A stretch of DNA of 64,000 bases from assembly GCA_031769625.1 (NCBI GenBank), contig JAUIMM010000576.1:62001-126000 (forward strand), read 5' to 3'. The translations under genes were made by a program, and so were the position numbers. Shown piece by piece: positions 42,460 through 55,814 of this stretch. Every line of letters starts with the position of its first letter. Position 1 is the stretch's first letter. The notes below the pieces were generated by a model. That model ran no database searches. It saw nothing but the letters and a program-made list of their open reading frames with translations, and was not told the DNA's origin. The DNA comes from Taudactylus pleione (taxonomy: Eukaryota > Chordata > Amphibia > Anura > Myobatrachidae).

Positions 42460-45400
42460 AGATATCACTGCTTACATCCCCGATCTGGCCCCCTGCCCCC
42501 ATACACTAGTATCACAGATATCTCCTGCTTAACTTCCTCTCCCGGAATGGCCGCTGTCCCCATACACTAGTATCACAGATATCTCCTACTTACCTTCCTC
42601 TCCCAGAATGGCCGCTGTCCCCATACACTAGTATAACAGATATCTCCTACTTACCTTCCTTTCCCGGAATGGCCGCTGTCCCCATACACTAGTATCACAG
42701 ATATCTCCTGCTTACCTTCCTTTCCCGGAATGGCCCGCTGTCACCATACACTAGTATCACAGATATCTCCTACTTACCTTCCTTTCCCGGAATGGCCCGC
42801 TGTCCCCATACACTAGTATCACAGATATCTCCTACTTACCTTCCTTTCCCGGAATGGCCGCTGTCCCCATACACTAGTATCACAGATATCTCCTGCTTAC
42901 CTTCCTCTCCCAGAATGGCCGCTGTCCCCATACACTAGTATAACAGATATCTCCTACTTACCTTCCTTTCCCGGAATGGCCGTTGCCCCCATACACTAGT
43001 ATCACAGATATCTCCTGCTTACCTTCCTCTCCCAGAATGGCCGCTGTCCCCATACACTAGTATCACAGATATCTCCTACTTACCTTTCCCACCCCGGAAT
43101 GACCGGCTGTCCCCATACACTAGTATCACAGATATCTCCTGCTTACCTTCCTTTCCCGGAATGGCCCGCTGTCCCCATACACTAGTATCACAGATATCTC
43201 CTGCTTACCTTCCTTTCCCGGAATGGCCGCTGTCCCCATACACTAGTATCACAGATATCTCCTATTTACCTTCCTCTCCCGGAATGGCCCGCTGTCCCAA
43301 TACACTAGTATCACAGATATCTCCTACTTACCTTCCTCTCCCGGAATGGCCCGCTGTCCCCATACACTAGTATCACAGATATCTCCTACTTACCTTCCTT
43401 TCCCGGAATGGCCCGCTGTCCCCATACACTAGTATCACAGATATCTCCTATTTACCTTCCTCTCCCAGAATGGCCGCTGTCCCCATACACTAGTATAACA
43501 GATATCTCCTACTTACCTTCCTTTCCCGGAATGGCCGTTGCCCCCATACACTAGTATCACAGATATCTCCTGCTTACCTTCCTCTCCCAGAATGGCCGCT
43601 GTCCCCATACACTAGTATAACAGATATCTCCTACTTACCTTCCTTTCCCGGAATGGCCGTTGCCCCCATACACTAGTATCACAGATATCTCCTATTTACC
43701 TTCCTCTCCCAGAATGGCCGCTGTCCCCATACACTAGTATCACAGATATCTCCTACTTACCTTTCCCACCCCGGAATGACCGGCTGTCCCCATACACTAG
43801 TATCACAGACATCTCCTGCTTACCTTCCTTTCCCGGAATGGCCCGCTGTCCCCATACACTAGTATCACAGATATCTCCTGCTTACCTTCCTTTCCCGGAA
43901 TGGCCGCTGTCCCCATACACTAGTATCACAGATATCTCCTATTTACCTTCCTCTCCCGGAATGGCCCGCTGTCCCAATACACTAGTATCACAGATATCTC
44001 CTACTTACCTTCCTCTCCCGGAATGGCCCGCTGTCCCCATACACTAGTATCACAGATATCTCCTACTTACCTTCCTTTCCCGGAATGGCCCGCTGTCCCC
44101 ATACACTAGTATCACAGATATCTCCTATTTACCTTCCTCTCCCAGAATGGCCGCTGTCCCCATACACTAGTATAACAGATATCTCCTACTTACCTTCCTT
44201 TCCCGGAATGGCCGTTGCCCCCATACACTAGTATCACAGATATCTCCTGCTTACCTTCCTCTCCCAGAATGGCCGCTGTCCCCATACACTAGTATAACAG
44301 ATATCTCCTACTTACCTTCCTTTCCCGGAATGGCCGTTGCCCCCATACACTAGTATCACAGATATCTCCTATTTACCTTCCTCTCCCAGAATGGCCGCTG
44401 TCCCCATACACTAGTATAACAGATATCTCCTACTTACCTTCCTCTCCCGGAATGTCCCGCTGTCCCCATACACTAGTATCACAGATATCTCCTACTTACC
44501 TTCCTTTCCCGGATTGGCCGTTGCCCCCATACACTAGTATCACAGATATCTCCTATTTACCTTCCTCTCCCAGAATGGCCGCTGTCCCCATACACTAGTA
44601 TAACAGATATCTCCTACTTACCTTCCTCTCCCGGAATGTCCCGCTGTCCCCATACACTAGTATCACAGATATCTCCTACTTACCTTCCTCTCCCAGAATG
44701 GCCGCTGTCCCCATACACTAGTATAACAGATATCTCCTACTTACCTTCCTTTCCCGGAATGGCCGTTGCCCCCATACACTAGTATCACAGATATCTCCTA
44801 TTTACCTTCCTCTCCCAGAATGGCCGCTGTCCCCATACACTAGTATAACAGATATCTCCTACTTACCTTCCTTTCCCGGATTGGCCGTTGCCCCCATACA
44901 CTAGTATCACAGATATCTCCTATTTACCTTCCTCTCCCAGAATGGCCGCTGTCCCCATACACTAGTATAACAGATATCTCCTACTTACCTTCCTCTCCCG
45001 GAATGTCCCGCTGTCCCCATACACTAGTATCACAGATATCTCCTACTTACCTTCCTCTCCCAGAATGGCCGCTGTCCCCATACACTAGTATAACAGATAT
45101 CTCCTACTTACCTTCCTTTCCCGGAATGGCCGTTGCCCCCATACACTAGTATCACAGATATCTCCTATTTACCTTCCTCTCCCAGAATGGCCGCTGTCCC
45201 CATACACTAGTATAACAGATATCTCCTACTTACCTTCCTTTCCCGGATTGGCCGTTGCCCCCATACACTAGTATCACAGATATCTCCTATTTACCTTCCT
45301 CTCCCAGAATGGCCGCTGTCCCCATACACTAGTATAACAGATATCTCCTACTTACCTTCCTCTCCCAGAATGGCCGCTGTCCCCATACACTAGTATAACA

Positions 45401-48400
45401 GATATCTCCTACTTACCTTCCTTTCCCGGATTGGCCGTTGCCCCCATACACTAGTATCACAGATATCTCCTATTTACCTTCCTCTCCCAGAATGGCCGCT
45501 GTCCCCATACACTAGTATAACAGATATCTCCTACTTACCTTCCTTTCCCGGAATGGCCGTTGCCCCCATACACTAGTATCACAGATATCTCCTATTTACC
45601 TTCCTCTCCCAGAATGGCCGCTGTCCCCATACACTAGTATAACAGATATCTCCTACTTACCTTCCTTTCCCGGATTGGCCGTTGCCCCCATACACTAGTA
45701 TCACAGATATCTCCTATTTACCTTCCTCTCCCAGAATGGCCGCTGTCCCCATACACTAGTATAACAGATATCTCCTACTTACCTTCCTTTCCCGGAATGG
45801 CCGTTGCCCCCATACACTAGTATCACAGATATCTCCTATTTACCTTCCTCTCCCAGAATGGCCGCTGTCCCCATACACTAGTATAACAGATATCTCCTAC
45901 TTACCTTCCTTTCCCGGATTGGCCATTGCCCCCATACACTAGTATCACAGATATCTCCTATTTACCTTCCTCTCCCAGAATGGCCGCTGTCCCCATACAC
46001 TAGTATAACAGATATCTCCTACTTACCTTCCTTTCCCGGATTGGCCGTTGCCCCCATACACTAGTATCACAGATATCTCCTATTTACCTTCCTCTCCCAG
46101 AATGGCCGCTGTCCCCATACACTAGTATAACAGATATCTCCTACTTACCTTCCTTTCCCGGAATGGCCGTTGCCCCCATACACTAGTATCACAGATATCT
46201 CCTATTTACCTTCCTCTCCCAGAATGGCCGCTGTCCCCATACACTAGTATAACAGATATCTCCTACTTACCTTCCTTTCCCGGATTGGCCGTTGCCCCCA
46301 TACACTAGTATCACAGATATCTCCTATTTACCTTCCTCTCCCAGAATGGCCGCTGTCCCCATACACTAGTATAACAGATATCTCCTACTTACCTTCCTTT
46401 CCCGGAATGGCCGTTGCCCCCATACACTAGTATCACAGATATCTCCTATTTACCTTCCTCTCCCAGAATGGCCGCTGTCCCCATACACTAGTATAACAGA
46501 TATCTCCTACTTACCTTCCTTTCCCGGATTGGCCGTTGCCCCCATACACTAGTATCACAGATATCTCCTATTTACCTTCCTCTCCCAGAATGGCCGCTGT
46601 CCCCATACACTAGTATAACAGATATCTCCTACTTACCTTCCTTTCCCGGAATGGCCCGCTGTCCCCATACACTAGTATCACTGATATCTCCTGCTTACCT
46701 TTCTCTCCCGGAATGGCCCGCTGTCCCCATACACTAGTATCACAGATATCTCCTGCTTAACTTCCTCTCCCGGAATGGCCCGCTGTCCCCATACACTAGT
46801 ATAACAGATATCTCCTACTTACCTTCCTCTCCCGGAATGTCCCGCTGTCCCCATACACTAGTATCACAGATATCTCCTATTTACCTTCCTCTCCCGGAAT
46901 GGCCCGCTGTCCCCATACACTAGTATAACAGATATCTCCTACTTACCTTCCTTTCCCGGATTGGCCGTTGCCCCCATACACTAGTATCACAGATATCTCC
47001 TATTTACCTTCCTCTCCCAGAATGGCCGCTGTCCCCATACACTAGTATAACAGATATCTCCTACTTACCTTCCTTTCCCGGAATGGCCGTTGCCCCCATA
47101 CACTAGTATCACAGATATCTCCTATTTACCTTCCTCTCCCAGAATGGCCGCTGTCCCCATACACTAGTATAACAGATATCTCCTACTTACCTTCCTTTCC
47201 CGGAATGGCCGTTGCCCCCATACACTAGTATCACAGATATCTCCTATTTACCTTCCTCTCCCAGAATGGCCGCTGTCCCCATACACTAGTATAACAGATA
47301 TCTCCTACTTACCTTCCTTTCCCGGATTGGCCGTTGCCCCCATACACTAGTATCACAGATATCTCCTATTTACCTTCCTCTCCCAGAATGGCCGCTGTCC
47401 CCATATACTAGTATAACAGATATCTCCTACTTACCTTCCTTTCCCGGAATGGCCGTTGCCCCCATACACTAGTATCACAGATATCTCCTATTTACCTTCC
47501 TCTCCCAGAATGGCCGCTGTCCCCATACACTAGTATAACAGATATCTCCTACTTACCTTCCTTTCCCGGATTGGCCGTTGCCCCCATACACTAGTATCAC
47601 AGATATCTCCTATTTACCTTCCTCTCCCAGAATGGCCGCTGTCCCCATACACTAGTATAACAGATATCTCCTACTTACCTTCCTTTCCCGGAATGGCCCG
47701 CTGCCCCCATACACTAGTATCACTGATATCTCCTGCTTACCTTCCTCTCCCGGAATGTCCTGCTGCTCCCATACACTAGTATCACTGATATCTCCTGCTT
47801 ACCTTTCTCTCCCGGAATGGCCCGCTGTCCCCATACACTAGTATCACAGATATCTCCTGCTTAACTTCCTCTCCCGGAATGGCCCGCTGTCCCCATACAC
47901 TAGTATAACAGATATCTCCTGCTTACCTTCCTCTCCCGGAATGGCCCTCTGTCCCCATACACTAGTATCACAGATATCTCCTGCTTACCTTTCTCTCCCG
48001 GAATGTCCCGCTGTCCCCATACACTAGTATCACAGATATCTCCTGCTTACCTTCCTCTCCCGGAATCGCCCTCTGTCCCCATACACTAGTATCACAGATA
48101 TCTCCTGCTTACCTTCCTCTCCCGGAATATCCCGTTGTCCCCATACACTAGTATCACAGATATCTCCTACTTACCTTCCTCTCCCGGAATGTCCCGCTGT
48201 CCCCATACACTAGTAGCACAGATATCTCCTACTTACCTTCTTCTCCCGGAATGTCCCGCTGTCCCCATACACTAGTATCACAGATATCTCCTGCTTACCT
48301 TCCTCTCCCGGAGTATCCCTCTGTCCCCATACACTAGTATCACAGATATCTCCTGCTTACCTTCCTCTCCCGGAATGTCCCGCTGTCCCCATACACTAGT

Positions 48401-50998
48401 ATCACAGATATCTCCTGCTTACCTTCCTCTCCCGGAGTGTCCCTCTGTCCCCATACACTAGTATCCCAGATATCTCCTGCTTACCTTCCTCTCACGGAAT
48501 GACCCGCTGTCCCCATACACCAGTATCACAGATATCTCCTGCTTACCTTTCTGTCCCGTAATGGCCCGCTGTCCCCATACACTAGTATCACAGATATCTC
48601 CTGCTTACCTTCCTCTCCCGGAATGGCCAGCTGTTCCCATACACTAGTATCACAGATATCTCCTACTTACCTTCCTCTCCTGGAATGTCCCGCTGTCCCC
48701 ATACACTAGTATCACAGATATCTCCTGGCTACCTTCCTCTCTCGGAATGGCCCGCTGTCCCCATACACTAGTATCACAGATATCTCCTGCTTACCTTCCT
48801 CTCCCGGAATGGCCACTGTCCCCATACACTAGTATCACAGATATCTCCTTCTTACGTTTCTCTCCCGGAATGTCCGCTGTCCCCATACACTAGTATCACA
48901 GATATCTCCTACTTACCTTTCTCTCCCGGAATGGCCTGCTGTCCCCATACACTAGTATCACTGATATCTCCTGCTTACCTTTATCTCCCGGAATGACCCG
49001 CTGTCCCCATACACTAGTATCACAGATATTTCCTGCTTACCTTCCTCTCCTGGAATGGCCCGCTGTCCCCATACACTAGTATAACAGATATCTCCTGCTT
49101 ACCTTCCTCTCCCGGAATGGCCCGCTGTCCCCATACACTAGTATCACAGATATCTCCTGCTTACCTTTCTCTCCCGGAATGGCCCGCTGTCCCCATACAC
49201 TAGTATAACAGATATCTCCTACTTACCTTTCTGTCCCGGAATGACCCGCTGTCCCCATACACTAGTATCACAGATATCTCCTGCTTAACTTCCTCTCCCG
49301 GAATGGCCCGCTGTCCCCATACACTAGTATAACAGATATCTCCTGCTTACCTTCCTCTCCCGGAATGGCCCTCTGTCCCCATACACTAGTATCACAGATA
49401 TCTCCTGCTTACCTTTCTCTCCCGGAATGTCCCGCAGTCCCCATACACTAGTATCACAGATATCTCCTGCTTACCTTCCTCTCCCGGAATCGCCCTCTGT
49501 CCCCATACACTAGTATCACAGATATCTCCTGCTTACCTTCCTCTCCCGGAATATCCCGTTGTCCCCATACACTAGTATCACAGATATCTCCTACTTACCT
49601 TCCTCTCCCGGAATGTCCCGCTGTCCCCATACACTAGTATCACAGATATCTCCTACTTACCTTCCTCTCCCGGAATGTCCCGCTGTCCCCATACACTAGT
49701 ATCACAGATATCTCCTGCTTACCTTCCTCTCCCGGAGTATCCCTCTGTCCCCATACACTAGTATCACAGATATCTCCTGCTTACCTTACTCTCCCGGAAT
49801 GTCCCGCTGTCCCCATACACTAGTATCACAGATATCTCCTGCTTACCTTCCTCTCCCGGAGTGTCCCTCTGTCCCCATACACTAGTATCCCAGATATCTC
49901 CTGCTTACCTTCCTCTCACGGAATGACCCGCTGTCCCCATACACCAGTATCACAGATATCTCCTGCTTACCTTTCTGTCCCGTAATGGCCCGCTGTCCCC
50001 ATACACTAGTATCACAGATATCTCCTGCTTACCTTCCTCTCCCGGAATGGCCAGCTGTTCCCATACACTAGTATCACAGATATCTCCTACTTACCTTCCT
50101 CTCCTGGAATGTCCCGCTGTCCCCATACACTAGTATCACAGATATCTCCTGGCTACCTTCCTCTCTCGGAATGGCCCGCTGTCCCCATACACTAGTATCA
50201 CAGATATCTCCTGCTTACCTTCCTCTCCCGGAATGGCCACTGTCCCCATACACTAGTATCACAGATATCTCCTTCTTACGTTTCTCTCCCGGAATGTCCG
50301 CTGTCCCCATACACTAGTATCACAGATATCTCCTACTTACCTTTCTCTCCCGGAATGGCCTGCTGTCCCCATACACTAGTATCACTGATATCTCCTGCTT
50401 ACCTTTATCTCCCGGAATGACCCGCTGTCCCCATACACTAGTATCACAGATATTTCCTGCTTACCTTCCTCTCCTGGAATGGCCCGCTGTCCCCATACAC
50501 TAGTATAACAGATATCTCCTGCTTACCTTCCTCTCCCGGAATGGCCCGCTGTCCCCATACACTAGTATCACAGATATCTCCTGCTTACCTTTCTCTCCCG
50601 GAATGGCCCGCTGTCCCCATACACTAGTATAACAGATATCTCCTACTTACCTTTCTGTCCCGGAATGACCCGCTGTCCCCATACACTAGTATCACAGATA
50701 TCTCCTACTTACCTTTCTCTCCCGGAATGGCCCGCTGTCCCCATACACTAGTATCACAGATATCTCCTACTTACCTTCCTCTCCCGGAATGGCCCACTGT
50801 CCCCATACACTAGTATCACAGATCTCTCCTGCTTACCTTTCTCTCCCGGAATGGCCCGCTGTCCCCATACACTAGTATCACAGATATCTCCTACTTACCT
50901 TCCTCTCCCGGAATGGCCCACTGTCCCCATACACTAGTATCACAGATATCTTCTGCTTACCTTCCTCTCCCGGAATGGCCCGCTGTCCCCATACACTA
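42460..50998. repeat. 61/62-bp satellite array, 8.5 kb
   Basis: About 138 units. Each contains CATACACTAGTATCACAGAT, ATCTCCTACTTACCTTCC and TCTCCCGGAATGGCCGCTGT. The period is 61 (GGCCGCTG) or 62 (GGCCCGCTG). Subtypes alternate as dimers in 44.4-47.7 kb (ATTTACC with CCCAGAATGG, then GTATAAC with ACTTACC and GCCGTTGCC). There are large duplications: 43161-43370 recurs 677 bp later, and a block from about 47.9-49.2 kb recurs at an offset of 1424 bp. On the minus strand most units carry a consensus splice-donor-like AAGGTAAGTAG. Edge units at 42460 and 52775-53000 share CATCCCCGATCTGGC. Not a gene. Confidence 0.96.
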
Positions 50999-52561
50999 TG
51001 ATGATACTGGATCAGAACCTCTATATACCCCTGCCTGTACCTTCTAAAATCCTACCTATAAACCTCTAAGGATGACGCCAATTTGCGTACGCAGTCATAC
51101 AGTAAATAAAAGACTCCAGACTTGGAACGTGTGGTTCCGAAGCACAAAGTATTATTTAAGTAGAAAATACAGTCAGTTACACGCTATTGATCCAGACACA
51201 GTTAGACGCAAAGGAATTATACAGACCCCAAGTACAGTATACATACGCAGCGCTTTCTGGTCCAGATGTTAGGTATCAGCGAGAAACCCCTTCGTCATTC
51301 AGCATTCAGCAAGAAGACTAAGAACCCAGTGCTTGAGCACACATATTTATACCCCCCCAGAATAGACAGGACAATAGAGAAGTTTCTTGCTTATGCCATT
51401 GGTTCCCAGGGGGGAAGCATCTGTTACAGAGCGTTTAACAGGCTGGTTCAAATAGACTCATCCCAGCCTCTAACAACTGGGGGTCTCTGCCCTCCCACCC
51501 CATGCAATCATCCTAACAGTTGTTCATATAATATACATTTTGTTGCTTGAAGTCTCTGCGGTCCATAAGTTGAGAATGCATGATGCGATCTCCACACCGA
51601 TAATACTGGAATTCTGTTGAAAGAGTACGCATCAATACGAAACCAAACACGGCTTTCTTCGCATGTATAAAACCTTAGTTATCAAATATCTTTATTTCAC
51701 AGCATTTATACTAACTGAACAAACTTAAATCTTATACCTTAAAGCTTATTAAACCTTATGTGTGAATATGTAATGTGTGAGTATGCGGGGTGTGATGTAA
51801 AGACGCTAGTTAACTTGGGGCAGATGCGTGCGCATGAAGCTAACAACCAGCGTTTTCATACAGGATCTTATGCATTCGCTAATATGTGATTAGTTACCAG
51901 CGCAATTGTGCGTATTAATGTGTGTATGAGAAATGGTGCACTTAAATCTCACTTACTAAGTGAACACCTAGCAGTGTGGATTGCTGAGCATTATAGTTCC
52001 ACATGCCCCCTATCTCAGCAGCACCCACCTTGCCCAGGCTCAAAAGAAAAAGCTCTTTATTCTCCCAGACTCTTGTGTGGTTGCAAATTAACCCAGCTAC
52101 AAGAGTCAAACCTAAGATAACACTCTAGGCTTTAAAGTTATTTCATTGCAGGAAGCTTGCTAATGTAAGGTGTTTATTCTAGCCGGGCCACCTGGAGTGA
52201 GAGCAGACGTTATCCAGGAAGCTTATCTACACAATGCTAGTTGTCACTTTGCCATTTGCTCTTTTCAGCTAATGCAATCCAATTTTGACATACTGTAAAG
52301 CCATTTCTGAAATATATCCTTTATAGTACGTAAAGTCATGAAATGGGCTTTTGGTGAATCGCCGTAACTTATGGCGATGGTCACGGATGCAATCGCATGA
52401 TGCTAATAGTATTATCGCCACATGTACTAAAGTGTGAGTTTATCTAAAATGGCGCTTAGGTGGCCATTCGCAAAATGGCGTCTTGCGGCCAGTCGCAAGA
52501 TTGTGTCACTGCGATTCAATTTTTAACTGATCTTGTCTCAGCCAATAATCCAGTTTCAACA
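50999..52561. mobile_element. 1563-bp insertion in the satellite, TG...CA ends, ACTA duplication
   Basis: The satellite is broken between ACTA (50995-50998) and a second ACTA (52562-52565); the insert starts TGATGATACTGGATC and ends CCAGTTTCAACA. The TG...CA ends with a 4-bp duplication suggest a solo LTR. However, the ends are also imperfect inverted repeats (TGATGATACTGGAT versus TGTTGAAACTGGAT, 12 of 14), which would also fit a DNA transposon with TGT...ACA-like ends. No long frame inside (longest 94 residues), and no polyprotein motif. AT-rich with several AATAAA words. Confidence 0.65.
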
Positions 52562-53003
52562 ACTAGTATCACAGATATCTCCTACTTACCTTCCTCTCCC
52601 AGAATGGCCGCTGTCCCCATACACTAGTATCACAGATATCTCCTACTTACCTTCCTCTCCCAGAATGGCCGCTGTCCCCATACACTAGTATCACAGATAT
52701 CTCCTGCTTACCTTCCTCTCCCTGAATGGCCGCTGTCCCCATACACTAGTATCACAGATATCTCCTGCTTACCATTCATCCCCGATCTGGCTCGCTGTCC
52801 CCATACAATAGTATCACAGATATCTCCTACTTACCTTCCTCTCCCGGAATGGCCGCTGTCCCCATACACTAGCATCACAGATATCTCCTACTTACCTTCC
52901 TCTCCCGGAATGGCCGCTGTCCCCATACACTAGCATCACAGATATCGCCTGCTTAACATTCATCCCCGATCTGGCTCGCTGTCCCCATACAATAGTATGG
53001 GGA
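52562..53003. repeat. 61-bp satellite, right segment
   Basis: Continuation of the 42460-50998 array after the insertion, ending in CATCCCCGATCTGGCTCGC-type edge units and a final CCCCATACAATAGTATGGGG inverted word. Confidence 0.93.
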
Positions 53004-53068
53004 CCTAAATTCATCAAGCTCCGAAAATACTATATTTCCTGAACTTGACAGCAGGAACTTTCACCATG

Positions 53069-53146
53069 TACAGATGACACCTCTGCTCCTGCCTATGGGA
53101 AGAATGGATCTTCTTCCCGTAGGCAGGAGCAGAGGTGTCATCTGTA
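53069..53146. repeat. Near-perfect 36-bp hairpin
   Basis: The left arm starts TACAGATGACACCTCTGCTC and the right arm ends GAGCAGAGGTGTCATCTGTA. 36-bp arms with one T/C mismatch (a G-U pair in RNA) and a 6-nt loop TGGATC at 53105-53110. Probably the middle of a small foldback MITE (flanked by AAATTCATCAAGCTCC at 53008). The fold would also resemble a small-RNA precursor. Confidence 0.8.
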
Positions 53147-53691
53147 GGTTTGGGAAGAGGGATCCAATTAGATCACTCCACCCCTGTTTGGCTCCTCCTG
53201 GCGGATTCAGGGTTCTTGTGCCCATGTGTGAGCACTACAGAGTCAGATTGGGCAATGCTGAGTGTCACCACTACTAAAGTGGCAGTGATGGGAATCGTGG
53301 GGACAGGTATGTGCACTGGAGCAATGTTGAATTGATTCAATGGTTTTGTGTTACCGCAGCTATTCGCACCCAGGTCCCAATAATTAACATTTGGAATAGT
53401 TCCCGTAAAGTCATCACTATTCTAGACCCTACTGTATTCGATGACCAAAATCACTGCTACATTAAGGGACATTAACATAACATTGTGCTCTTTGCTGCCT
53501 TTATGGCCAAAGGACAGCACAAAATGAAGTACACACACTGATTAAAGGCCAAAACTATGGCAGCTCATACCTGCTTTATATTATCCCAATAAATAATGAC
53601 ATTTCCAGTGACAACTATTGGCTTCCAAACACCAGATAAACCCAATTTCTGACACCTTTTAACTACCCCAAATGTTACCAATTGGATGTAG
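53147..53691. other. Intergenic, nothing recognised
   Basis: No repeat or gene beyond short frames of about 66 residues. Confidence 0.3.
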
Positions 53692-54345
53692 TCAGGATCC
53701 CGACGATGAGTATTAGGGTGAGTATTAGGGTTAGGCACTAGGGGAGAGTTAGGTTAGGGCGAGTATTAGGGTTACGCACTAGGGGAGAGTTAGGTTAGGG
53801 TGAGTATTAGGGGTAGGGGTTAGGGTTTGGAACTAAGGGAGGGTTAGCTTAGAGTGAGTATTAGGGTTAGGCACTAGGGGATGGTTAGAGTGAGTATTAG
53901 GGTTAGGCACTAGGGGAGGGTTAGGGTGAGTATTAGGGTTAGGCACTAGGGGAGGGTTAGGGTGAGTATTAGGGTTAGGCACTAGGGGAGAGTTAGGTTA
54001 GGGTGAGTATTAGGGTTAGGGGTTAGGGTTTGGCACTAATGAAGGGTTAGCTTAGAGTGAGTATTAGGGTTAGGCACTAGGGGAGGATTAAGTTAGGGTG
54101 AGTATTAGTGTTTGGCACTAAGAGAGGGATAGGTTAGAGTGAATATTAGGGTTAGGCACTAGGGGAGGGTTAGGTTAGGGTGAGTATTAGGGTTAGGCAC
54201 TAGGAGAGAGTTAGGTTAGGGTGAGTATTAGGGTTAGGCACTAGGGGAGAGTTAGGTTAGGGTGAGTATTAGGTTTAGGGGTTAGAGTTTGCAACTAAGG
54301 GAGGGTTAGCTTAGAGTGAGTATTAGGGTTAGGCACTAGGGGAGG

Positions 54346-54685
54346 CAGGGCCGGACTGAGGGCCACATGGGCCTGGAGCTGAAAATTACCAAGGTCCTAT
54401 TATGAGAAGAGAGGAGGTGCGACCAGTGCTGTGTAGGTGTGGCCAGTGCAATGTGGGCGTGTACACCCCTATACTCTCAGACCCAATGTCTCCCTAAATA
54501 TGTAAAAGAAAAAAATGCTTAATGTTGTGAGGTAAATAGAAATAGAATTTTTATACTTATGATTTATGGCCAACTTTGTGGAGAGCAGATGGCCAGTCAA
54601 CATCATGTTGTCATGACAATGGGCCTATTTTTATGTGGAGGCCTGGAGCTGTAGCTCCATCCACCCCATTGTTAATCTGGCCCTG
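54346..54685. mobile_element. hAT MITE copy 1 in the TTAGGG array (340 bp)
   Basis: Left end CAGGGCCGGACTGAGGGCC, right end TTAATCTGGCCCTG. The flanks AGGGGAGG and AGGGGGGG match at 7 of 8. The interior is a short version of the GTGCTGTGTAGGTGTGGCCA region that is amplified at 4556-5110. Confidence 0.85.
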
Positions 54686-55473
54686 AGGGGGGGGTTAAGT
54701 TAGGGTGAGTTTTAGGGTTTGGCACTAAGAGAGGGTTAGGGTAGAGTGAATATTAGGGTTAGGCACTAAGGGAGAGTTAGGGTGAGTATTAGGGTTAGGC
54801 ACTAGGGGATGGTTAGAGTGAGTATTAGGGTTAGGCACTAGGGGAGGGTTAGGGTGAGTATTAGGGTTAGGCACTAGGGGAGGGTTAGGGTGAGTATTAG
54901 GGTTAGGCACTAGGGGAGAGTTAGGTTAGGGTGAGTATTAGGGTTAGGGGTTAGGGTTTGGCACTAAGGGAGGGTTAGCTTAGAGTGAGTATTAGGGTTA
55001 GGCACTAGGGGAGGGTTAAGTTAGGGTGAGTATTAGGGTTTGGCACTAAGAGAGGGTTAGGTTAGAGTGAATATTAGGGTTAGGTACTAAGGGAGGGTTA
55101 GGTTAGAGTGAGTATTAGGATTAGGCGCTAAGGGAGGGTTAGGTTAGTGTGAGTATTAGGGTTAGGCACTAAGGGAGGGTTAGGGTGAGTATTAGGGTTA
55201 GGCACTAGGGGAGGGTTAGGTTAGAGTGAGTATTAGTTTTAGGCACTAGGGGAGGGTTAGGTTAGGGTGAGTATTAGGGTTAGGGGTTAGGGTTTGGCAC
55301 TAAGGGAGGGTTAGCTTAGAGTGAGTATTAGGGTTAGGCACTAGGGGAGGATTAAGTTAGGGTGAGTATTAGTGTTTGGCACTAAGAGAGGGATAGGTTA
55401 GAGTGAATATTAGGGTTAGGCACTAGGGGAGGGTTAGGTTAGGGTGAGTATTAGGGTTAGGCACTAGGAGAGG

Positions 55474-55814
55474 CAGGGCCGGACTGAGGGCCACATGTGC
55501 CTGGAGCTGAAAATTACCAAGGTCCTATTATGAGAAGAGAGGAGGTGTGACCAGTGCTGTGTAGGTGTGGCCAGTGCAATGTGGGCGTGTACACCCCTAT
55601 ACTCTCAGACCCAATGTCTCCCTAAATATGTAAAAGAAAAAAAATGCTTAATGTTGTGAGGTAAATAGAAATAGAATTTTTATACTTATGATTTATGGCC
55701 AACTTTGTGGAGAGCAGATGGCCAGTCAACATCATGTTGTCATGACAATGGGCCTATTTTTATGTGGAGGCCTGGAGCTGTAGCTCCATCCACCCCATTG
55801 TTAATCTGGCCCTG
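55474..55814. mobile_element. hAT MITE copy 2 (341 bp), product of duplication
   Basis: Almost identical to the copy at 54346 (one extra A and few substitutions) and followed by the same array order. Two copies with matching downstream arrays point to duplication by unequal exchange rather than a second insertion. Confidence 0.85.

Noticed and set aside
51072..52120. Coding remnant (retroviral or transposase) inside the 1563-bp insertion
   Set aside because: The short frames (66-94 residues) show no protease, reverse transcriptase, integrase or DDE motifs.
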